Source: Taudactylus pleione (lineage: Eukaryota; Chordata; Amphibia; Anura; Myobatrachidae). Taken from it: 64,000 nt of DNA. This document shows, piece by piece, positions 55,883 through 64,000 of this stretch. The notes beneath the pieces were generated by a model that was given only the letters and a program-made list of their open reading frames with translations, was not told where the DNA came from and searched no databases. Numbering within the stretch: position 1 is the first letter of the stretch; the number at the start of each line of letters is the position of its first letter. The position numbers and the translations under genes were made by a program. Where the stretch lies: assembly GCA_031769625.1 (NCBI GenBank), contig JAUIMM010000550.1, forward strand, positions 3,774,001-3,838,000, given 5' to 3'.

Positions 55883-56509
55883 ATAGCTAGAATCAGATTG
55901 GTTGCTATGGGCAACCTCTCCATTTCTAAAAACCCACACTTTAGTAAAAAATATACCTCTAAGTGTGCTGTGGACATTTCTAGTTCAGAGAAGACCATCA
56001 ACCAGGGTTGCCTACCTTCAGCTCTCTCTTTCCGGGAAGGAGCTGCCAGACTTCACGGCTGGGGGGGCGTGTCCTGACGATGATACTCCATTCAGTGCGG
56101 AGCATGGGGCATACCATCTTCACAATGCCAAATTGAATGATATTGTAAAAACAGGAGGCAGGGCCACGATGACGCAATTCAGCATGAATCGCGTCACTGT
56201 TCCCCCTGCTGCGTGGGTTTTTATTGTGATCGCAGGGCAGGCAGGCGGGCGGGTCACTGGGAGGCTTGCGTGCCTTTCAGGGGGGCCAAGAGTGGCATCT
56301 GATTATCGGGAGGTTCCCGGCCGATAAGGGAGGGTAGGCAAGTATTCATCAACATAGCTGCCAAACATCCCATTGTCAGGGGGCTGGTGACAGATGCTTT
56401 AGTTTATGTGTTTCAAAATTTAAGTGAAAATAGTGTTACCAACATGTTGACCAAGAGTATGATTTCTCATGTACTAAATGTTTTCTTACAGGAATGTAAA
56501 GTGGAACAT
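55883..56509. other. unassigned DNA between Tc1 and hAT copy B
   Basis: 55895-55960 is the inverse of the GGTATATTTACTAAAGTG short repeat. 56040-56340 has GC-rich hAT-like interior sequence without clear ends. No gene. Confidence 0.4.
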
Positions 56510-57164
56510 ATTTGAATTAGGGGTGTGCACCGGCCACTTTTCATGTTTTGTGTTTTGGTTTTGGATCTGGATCTTTCTTCGTATTTTGGATCTGGATTGG
56601 TTTTGCCAAAACCACCCTTCCGTGTTTTGGGTTCTGGGTTTTGTGTTTTGGATCTGTATTTTTTTTTTTTTTTAAAAGCATTAAAACAGCTAAAATCACA
56701 GAATTTGTGTGTTTTTCTGCTCCTATGCTATTATTAACCTCAATAACCTTAATTTCCACTCATTTCCAGTCTATTCTGAACACCTCACACCTCACAATAG
56801 TGTTTTTATATCCAAAAGGTTGCACCGAGGTAGCTGGATGACTATGCTAAGAGATACGAGTGGGCGGCACAAACACGTGGTCCATCTAGGAGTGACACTG
56901 CAGTGGCAGACAGGATGGCAGTTTGAAAAACTAGGCCCCAAACAGTACATAATTCAAAGAAAAAAAAGAGGTCCAAGATGGAATTGTCCTTGGGCCCTCC
57001 CACCCACCCTTATGTTGTATAAACAGGACATGCGCACTTTAACAAACCAAACATTTCAGCGCCAGGGTCTGCCACACGACTGTGGCTGAAATGATTGATT
57101 CGTTTGGGCCCCCACAAAACAAGCTGGCAATTAATCTGTCCCTGCACAAACTGGCTCTACGGAG

Positions 57165-57557
57165 GCAAGATGTCGTCCTCATCCTCCTCATCCACCGATT
57201 CCTCACCCTCTTCAGTGTTGTGTACATCCTCATCCTCACAGGGTATTAATTCGTCCCCGCTGAAATCCACAACCACAGGTCCCTCTGTACGTTCTGGAGG
57301 CTGGTCTCCCTGGAAGAGTTGATAATTCATTTTATGAACACCATCTTCTCCACATTTTGTGGAAGCAACCTCCTACGCCTTTCGCTGACAAGGTTCCCGG
57401 CTGCACTAAACACTCTTTCGGAGTACACACTGGAGGGGGGGCAACTCAGGTAAAATAGAGCCAGTTTGTACAGGGACCTCCAAATTGCTTCTTTTTCCTG
57501 CCAGTACAGGTACGGACTGTCTGACATGCCTACTTGGATGCTGTCACCGATGTAATC
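57165..57557 (-). pseudogene. hAT transposase C-terminal remnant
   Basis: Corresponds to 22590-22985 of copy A: YWQEKEAIWRSLYKLALFYL, SVYSERVFSAAGNLVSERRR (dimerisation domain) and the acidic tail. A base is missing near 57336 and two extra bases lie near 57217, so the frame is broken. Upstream it is cut at 57557, where the first array begins. Confidence 0.88.
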
Positions 57558-58150
57558 CTTTAACAGACAGACACACGCTTGTCGCTGCTGCTTTAAGGAT
57601 GCAGGTGCGGCTACAGCCCACACATTTCACAAAGACAGAAAAAAAAGAAGAATTTTTTTATTGTTTGTGGAGCGCACTTTGAGGGTTACACCACCCTTTA
57701 ACAGACAGACGAACGCTTGTCGCTGCTGCTTTGAGGATGCAAGTGCGGCTACAGCCCACACAATTCACAAAGACAGAAAAAAAAAGAATTTTTTTATTGT
57801 TTGTGTAGCGCATTTTGAGGGTTACACCACCCTTTAACAGACAGACACACGCTTGTCGCTGCTGCTTTAAGGATGCAGGTGCGGCTACAGCCCACACATT
57901 TCACAAAGAGAAAAAAAAAGAATTTTTTTATTGTTTGTGGAGCGCACTTTGAGGGTTACACCACCCTTTAACAGACAGACGCAGGCTTGTCGCTGCTGCT
58001 TTGAGGATGCAGGTGCGGCTACAGCCCACACATTTCACAAAGAGAAAAAAAAAGAAGAATTTTTTTATTGTTTGTGGAGCGCACTTTGAGGGTTACACCA
58101 CCCTTTAACACACAGACGCACGCTTGTCGCTGCTGCTTTGAGGATGCAGG
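57558..58150. repeat. first tandem array in hAT copy B (about 140 bp, 4 units)
   Basis: Units with CTTGTCGCTGCTGCTTTAAG, GATGCAGGTGCGGCTACAGC and TTTGAGGGTTACACCACCCT. They are diverged relatives of the 155-bp unit: GATGC.GGTGCGGCTAC, TTACA.CACCCTTTAAC and the AGAAAA(T) run are shared. Confidence 0.88.
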
Positions 58151-58480
58151 TGGAATCTAGACGGGATTTGGAACCGGGGACACACTACCTCCATCAATTG
58201 TCTAAATCCCACTGCACTAATGGCGGATCCCGGACGCACATCTAACACCAACAGTCAAGGCCTCAGTTATACGTTTTGCTTCAGGATGACTGCTGTCGTA
58301 CTTCATCCTCATCGCTAGGGACTGTTGGAGGGTCAATTGTTTAGTAAAAGTAGTGGTGTTCCTACTTCCTCTCTGTGATCATGAACAACTCCCAGCAGCA
58401 GCAACAGCACTAGGAGGAAGTGGTTCTTGATCTTTCCCTATTTTATTTTTATCGGAGAAAGTTTGGTCCTCCATTTATGT
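58151..58480 (-). pseudogene. hAT transposase middle and N-terminal scraps
   Basis: 58151-58400 matches 24290-24545 of copy A (GAATCTAGACGGGATTTGGA), then jumps at the CAGCAGCAACAGCA run to 25622-25690 (CTAGGAGGAAGTGGTTCTTG). So the array/transposase junctions here are internal deletions relative to copy A. Confidence 0.85.
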
Positions 58481-58689
58481 TATATTGATATATACGTGCG
58501 GCTAAGGCGCACACAAACACAGAAAATATTTTTTTTTTTTTGCTGGAGAGTAGTGCACTTTGTGGATTACACCACCCTTTAAGAAATGAGCCAGCTGGCT
58601 CTTTACTTACGGGACACAGGCGCACGCTTGGCGCTGCTCCTTTGTTGATGCACGTGCAGCCACAGTGCACACAATTCACAAACACATAA

Positions 58690-60865
58690 AATATTTTTTT
58701 ATTTGGTTTGGAGTGTACTTTGGGGGTTACAGCACCCTTTAACGGTCAAGCCAGCCGGCCCTTTACTAATGACACAGGCGCACGCTTGGCACTACTTTGT
58801 TGATGCACGTGCGGCTACTGCACACACAATTCACAAACACAGAAAATATTTTGTTATTTGGTTTGGAGTGTACTTTGGGGGTTACAGCACCCTTTAATGG
58901 TCAAGCCAGCCGGCCCTTTACTTATGACACAGGCGCACACTTGGCACTACTTTGTTGATGCACGTGCGGCTACTGCGCACACAATTCACAAACACAGAAA
59001 ATATTTTGTTATTTGGTTTGGAGTGTACCTTGGGGGTTACAGCACCCTTTAACGGTCAAGCCAGCCGGCCCTTTACTTATGACACAGGCACACGCTTGGC
59101 ACTACTTTGTAGATGCACGTGCGGCTACAGCGCACACAATTCACAAACACAAAAAATATTTTGTTATTTGGTTTGGAGTGTACTTTGGGGGTTACAGCAC
59201 CCTTTAACGGTCAAGCCAGCCGGCCCTTTACTTATGACACAGGCGCACGCTTGGCACTACTTTGTTGATGCACGTGCGGCTACTGCGCACACAATTCACA
59301 AACACAGAAAATATTTTGTTATTTGGTTTGGAGTGTACTTTGGGGGTTACAGCACCCTTTAACGGTCAAGCCAGCCGGCCCTTTACTTATGACACAGGCG
59401 CACGCTTGGCACTACTTTGTTGATGCACGTGCGGCTACTGCGCACACAATTCACAAACACAGAAAATATTTTGTTATTTGGTTTGGAGTGTACTTTGGGG
59501 GTTACAGCACCCTTTAACGGTCAAGCCAGCTGGCCCTTTACTTATGACACAGGCGCACGCTTGGCACTACTTTGTTGATGCACATGCGGCTACTGCGCAC
59601 ACAATTCACAAACACAGAAAATATTTTGTTATTTGGTTTGGAGTGTACTTTGGGGGTTACAGCACCCTTTAACGGTCAAGCCAGCCGGCCCTTTACTAAT
59701 GACACAGGCGCACGCTTGGCACTACTTTGTTGATGCACGTGCGGCTACTGCGCACACAATTCACAAACACAGAAAATATTTTGTTATTTGGTTTGGAGTG
59801 TACTTTGGGGGTTACAGCACCCTTTAACGGTCAAGCCAGCCGGCCCTTTACTTATGACACAGGCGCACGCTTGGCACTACTTTGTTGATGCACATGCGGC
59901 TACTGTGCACACAATTCACAAACACAGAAAATATTTTGTTATTTGGTTTGGAGTGTACTTTGGGGGTTACAGCACCCTTTAATGGTCAAGCCAGCCGGCC
60001 CTTTACTTATGACACAGGCGCATGCTTGGCACTACTTTGTTGATGCACGTGCGGCTACTGCGCACACAATTCACAAACACAGAAAATATTTTGTTATTTG
60101 GTTTGGAGTGTACTTTGGGGGTTACAGCACCCTTTAACGGTCAAGCCAGCCGGCCCTTTACTTATGACACAGGCACACGCTTGGCACTACTTTGTTGATG
60201 CACGTGCGGCTACTGCGCACACAATTCACAAACACAGAAAATATTTTGTTATTTGGTTTGGAGTGTACTTTGGGGGTTACAGCACCCTTTAACGGTCAAG
60301 CCAGCCGGCCCTTTACTTATGACACAGGCGCACGCTTGGCACTACTTTGTTGATGCACGTGCGGCTACTGCGCACACAATTCACAAACACAGAAAATATT
60401 TTGTTATTTGTTTTGGAGTGTACTTTGGGGGTTACAGCACCCTTTAACGGTCAAGCCAGCCGGCCCTTTACTTATGACACAGGCGCACGCTTGGCACTAC
60501 TTTGTTGATGCACGTGCGGCTACTGCGCACACAATTCACAAACACAGAAAATATTTTGTTATTTGGTTTGGAGTGTACTTTGGGGGTTACAGCACCCTTT
60601 AACGGTCAAGCCAGCCGGCCCTTTACTTATGACACCGGCGCACGCTTGGCACTACTTTGTTGATGCACGTGCGGCTACTGCGCACACAATTCACAAACAC
60701 AGAAAATATTTTGTTATTTGGTTTGGAGTGTACTTTGGGGGTTACAGCACCCTTTAACGGTCAAGCCAGCCGGCCCTTTACTTATGACACAGGCGCACGC
60801 TTGGCACTACTTTGTTGATGCACGTGCGGCTACTGCGCACACAATTCACAAACACAGAAAAAATT
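58690..60865. repeat. 155-bp tandem array in hAT copy B, about 14 units
   Basis: Units repeat every 155 bp (58858, 59013, 59168, 59323 ... 60718) with few differences between them. Each has TTTTGTTATTTGGTTTGGAG, TTACAGCACCCTTTAACGGT and GATGCACGTGCGGCTACTGC. It is the expanded form of the array in copy A. The high similarity between units indicates recent expansion or homogenisation. A 64-codon frame recurs in each unit and is an artefact. Confidence 0.96.
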
Positions 60866-61357
60866 TGTTTTTTTTTAGCACTTGGGGGGAGCACCCCTGA
60901 CGGACAGAGCACCCCCTGGACAACACTACAGCACCCCTTTAGGACTGGGACACTGCACAGGACTTTGGAGTGGACACAGCCCCTAGGACAACTGACTGCA
61001 CAACATAGTCCAGCCAGCCCCTATGGACTTTGAAGTAGTGGACACTGCCCCTATGGACAACAGCAGCACAGCACAACACTACTCTGCACTACACTACACT
61101 ACACAGCCCAACCAGCCCTAACTCCCACCCTCCCTCTTCACTGTCCACAGCCGAGTGACAAAATGGCGCAGACGCGGGTACCTTATATAGGATCCAAAAC
61201 CCGCGAGACCCGGAAGGCGGGATGATGACGTTTTGCCTCGATTTCAGATCTGAGTCAGGCGGGAAAAGTCGAGCCTGACTCGGATCGGCCTCGGATCGGG
61301 GGGGCTCGGGGGGGTTCGGATTTCAGAAATCCGACCCCGCTCACCCCTAATTTGAAT

Positions 61358-61925
61358 GTTGTTATATTTCCTTGCTGAGCTATGTTTTATGTTTGTATAA
61401 CCCTCCTTGTTTATCATTGCAGATAAGACATCAAATAGTGTGTGATACTCATGTTGTGTCATATGATGAGAGGCAGTCTTGAGCGATGTAAATGTTGGAT
61501 GAAGAGCACTCCTGCACTGCCTCTGTCCACAATGCAAAGAGAACTTAGCCAGTGGTCTCCAGGACTCGTCTCTACTGTGACATGCACTACTATGCATGCA
61601 CATCCTGCTGGCATGTCTTTCCTCCATAGATTTCAGTGTGTAGACTCGTTTTCTGAGACTCCAGCATCTACCTTGCAAATAGAGCCCTACAGGTACCCCA
61701 AGTACTCTATACCACCACCATTATAGTAGAGGGGCATAGTGCTACCATCCATCTGCGCTTTTATCACTCTGACGCCTGGTGCATTACAACACCCAGCAAT
61801 ACCCACACGTACCAGGCTGCACCATACTGTTATTACATGTATTATATCCCTGTGTCTCAATCCTAACTATTGTTCTACCTGGTTAAATAAACTTAAAACC
61901 TAGTTAAGTTGTACCATGTGTGGAC
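61358..61925. other. unassigned DNA
   Basis: No coding or repeat signal that I can assign. Confidence 0.4.
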
Positions 61926-61928
61926 TAA

Positions 61929-62325
61929 GGCCCTGATTCAGAGCCGGACGCTCTGACAGAGCGCTTGCTCTGAATCAGGGCCGTCCCTCCTACTTTTTGG
62001 AGCGGCCTCCTGGCCGCTCCCATAGCTGTGGGTGACCACCCACAGCTATAGCGGCAGCCAAAATGATGGTCGCGATGGTCAAGACCATCGCAACCATCGG
62101 GCTTGCGACGAGACCCTTGCGGTAGGGTCTCGCTGCCACAAGCCCTGCAGTGCTCGACACCATCGACAGCACGCCCCCTTTGGTGCGAGACCCATAACGA
62201 CGGCTTGGCCATCGTTATTCGGGTCTTGCGCATGCGCACGACGGAGCCGCCTCCGTCGTGCGCATGCGCACTTGGGCAACATCGACCCGTTTTCGAGCGC
62301 TCGCGAGCGGTTCTGAATTAGGCCC
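61929..62325. mobile_element. CTGATTCAGAGC-type MITE, TAA duplication
   Basis: GGCCCTGATTCAGAGCCGGA faces GGTTCTGAATTAGGCCC, with TAA at 61926-61928 and 62326-62328. The interior has long inverted repeats: GGCCGCTCCCATAGCTGTGG next to its inverse, and CGACGGAGCC/GGCTCCGTCG around 62235. Confidence 0.82.
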
Positions 62326-62364
62326 TAACTCCCATCAGCACCATTCTACTGCAGAACACACTAA

Positions 62365-62521
62365 AGGGTCTATTTACTAAGCCTTGGACGGAGATAAAGT
62401 GAACGGAGATAAAGTACCAGTTAATCAGCTCCTAACTGCTGTGTCACAGGCAGGAACTGGTTGGCTGGTACGTTATCTCCGTTCAATTTATCTCCATCCA
62501 ATTCTTAGTACATAAGCCCCT
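62365..62521. mobile_element. short hairpin MITE, TAA duplication
   Basis: A 157-bp element: AGGGTCTATTTACTAAGCC faces CTTAGTACATAAGCCCCT, with TAA at 62362-62364 and 62522-62524. Inner arms GGAGATAAAGTGAACGG / CCGTTCAATTTATCTCC. Confidence 0.82.
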
Positions 62522-62524
62522 TAA

Positions 62525-63060
62525 CATTCTACACACTCTGGCAAAGTGTATTGCGTTCCTGCTGGATAAAACATTTAACAGCCAGTGTCCTTCACAGGCA
62601 CATTCTGCTGAATTCTCGTGTTATGGACTGTGGGTGTGGTCCAGCAGCCTCAAGTTAATAGATTCCCAGCGCAATACTTTGCTAAAAAGTATCAGCTAAT
62701 TTTGACCATCCACATTTTTTATTTAAAATACTATACTCAGCGCCACTTTGCTGCAAAGGGGGACAATGGCCCCCTCAGAAGGTGACCATACTATGTTCCA
62801 TGCCGCAAAGTGGCACCGCACGTTGCAAATGGAGGACATTAGTCCTCATCAGCTGACTTGAGACCCTGCTGGGCCCGTCCAACAAGCCCAGATCCAGGTA
62901 ATCAGTAACCCCCTCTCAGCGCCCCTGCTTGTGATTTGGGAATTAAGGTTATTTTGAGAACTCAGATGGGTTAATGTTTGTGGAAGGAAGAAACACAAGG
63001 AAATCAGTATTAGACAATTTAGGCTTCAAATAGATGGAGGATATGACAGAGAATTGAACA
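62525..63060. other. unassigned DNA
   Basis: Contains ACTTTGCTGCAAAGGGGGAC and a partly inverted TGCCGCAAAGTGGCACC near 62750-62815, possibly a small decayed repeat. No gene. Confidence 0.35.
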
Positions 63061-63062
63061 GA

Positions 63063-63329
63063 GGGCCTGATTCAGAGCCGCTCGTAAGCGACCGCTCGTT
63101 CGCTCCGAGCGATGTTCACACATCTGCGCATGCGTATGGGTCGTAATGCGCATGCGCCAACCAGTCAGTGCAGTCGGAAATCGTGTGTTCGCAAAATAGC
63201 GAGTGCCTGCTAATTTGAGTGACAGGATGAGGCGTTTATGGGTGGTAACAGGGGAAGGTGCTTGAAAACAGGGAGTGGAGATCCGAACGCAGGCGTGCCA
63301 AACGGTCAAAACGGGCGTTTTAAGGGTGT
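63063..63329. mobile_element. partial CTGATTCAGAGC-type MITE
   Basis: Starts GGCCTGATTCAGAGCCGCTC and follows the interior of 52973-53571 in reverse order. Broken at about 63329, where part of the GGCTCTATTTA MITE begins. Confidence 0.7.
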
Positions 63330-63848
63330 GCATGATGACAGGGCCCCAGTGTACTATGGGAGACCAGCTGACCGGAGAGGAGCCATCACCGGAGGCCCGA
63401 TCACCGGTCCCTGGATTCAGGTAAGTAAAAAAAAAAAAGTTTAATTTTTTTTCTCTTTTTTTTACAGCAATCAGCTTGCGGTCTGCTTAGACCACACAGC
63501 TGATTACTGGTACCGGCTCCCGCCTCTGCTCTCCCCGTTAGAGCAGAGTGGGAGCCCGGTAACCGGGGGAGACCCTGGATAACGCCACCTCCAGGTGGAG
63601 TTATTATCACAGGGCTTCCCCCGGTATTTTTTTACAATTTATTTTTAGTAACTCTGGTTGGATCACATTTCCCATTACAATTATGGGAAATGCGATCTGC
63701 TTTACTAAAAATAAGTGATAATTAGGGGTTGGAGTAGAATTTTACTAATTCTACTCCAATTGCCCTGTAATAACTACAGGTGAAACTAAAATAATGTGAA
63801 AAGGGTGTGAAAACACCCTTTTTCACTTTATTTTAGTAAAAACTGTGA
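63330..63848 (-). mobile_element. partial GGCTCTATTTA-type MITE
   Basis: Matches 19215-19770 inverted: CTGACCGGAG, CCGGTCCCTGGATTCAGGTA, GATAACGCCACCTCCAGGTG, TTTTAGTAACTCTGGTTGGA. The far half is missing. Confidence 0.72.
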
Positions 63849-64000
63849 GATATGGTAAGAACTTACCCTTGTTATCTCTATTTCTACGAAGTCCATAGGG
63901 TTCCACAGGATACCTTGGGGTATAGGTGTGACGTCAGTCATCGGGACCATAGAGTTAAGCTTTCAGCCTCCCAGGATGCACTAGGGTCCCCCTCCTATAC
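63849..64000. other. start of an unidentified repeat at the window edge
   Basis: GGTAAGAACTTACCCTTGTT and CTCCCAGGATGCACTAGGGT look repeat-like, but the window ends here. Confidence 0.3.

Larger units (their letters stand above)
56518..61349 (-). mobile_element. hAT transposon (copy B), internally deleted, array-filled
   Basis: Ends TAGGGGTGTGCACC / GCTCACCCCTA. Perfect TSD atttgaat (56510-56517, 61350-61357). The first 1 kb matches copy A (21951-22980), the last 480 bp match 26700-27246. In between, most of the transposase is lost and replaced by two tandem arrays. Non-autonomous; would need a transposase from a copy like A. Confidence 0.93.

Noticed and set aside
58690..60900. Series of 64-codon plus-strand frames every 155 bp
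   Set aside because: Same short frame in each satellite unit; the coding strand of the element is the other one and the frames end at unit boundaries.
1..64000. Host protein-coding exons or an endogenous virus
   Set aside because: Every frame with a recognisable domain belongs to a transposon (Penelope, L2, hAT, Tc1). No LTR pair, gag/env-like frame or exon with splice sites and a host domain could be found by eye; a protein database search would be decisive.

Overview
This window looks like intergenic DNA from a large, transposon-rich vertebrate genome, most likely a frog or other amphibian (inference). The support is vertebrate-type tRNA genes (initiator Met and Val), L2-type LINE remains, three Neptune-like Penelope elements, a Tc1-type transposon, a piggyBac-type MITE, and many hAT-type and PIF/Harbinger-type elements with short target-site duplications (TSDs). 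I see no host protein-coding exon, and nothing bacterial or viral. The only host genes I can support are five tRNAs.

Layout. 0-3 kb: tRNA-iMet, then tRNA-Val(CAC) in a flank homologous to later tRNA-Val units. 3-5.3 kb: Penelope pieces, an hAT end and an L2 tail. 5.6-14 kb: a decayed plus-strand Penelope element cut into pieces by an L2 LINE and at least three MITEs. 15-18.3 kb: two minisatellites, one split by an hAT MITE. 18.3-21.4 kb: a minus-strand Penelope element with two nested MITEs. 21.95-27.25 kb: a nearly intact hAT transposon with a frameshift, one premature stop and an internal 153-bp array. 27.6-28.3 kb: two copies of one hAT-like MITE in a structure best explained by integration of a small DNA circle. 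28.5-36 kb: MITEs and hAT-like elements. 36.5-52 kb: a local array of tRNA-Val(AAC) units (basic unit about 3.7 kb), each opened by different insertions. 52-55.9 kb: a Tc1 element whose transposase is split at its first catalytic Asp. 56.5-61.35 kb: a second copy of the hAT family, with most of the transposase lost and a 155-bp array of about 14 units. 61.4-64 kb: MITEs.

Two themes stand out. First, because the tRNA-Val units are paralogous, several insertions can be checked inside this window against a homologous copy that lacks them, including the exact target site and TSD. Second, six hAT-like elements from at least five different families, each with an 8-bp (once 7-bp) TSD, carry their own internal tandem repeats, and a seventh small one carries a GATA microsatellite. 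This suggests hAT elements in this genome repeatedly capture or generate minisatellites. Long open frames across these repeats are artefacts of stop-free repeat units.
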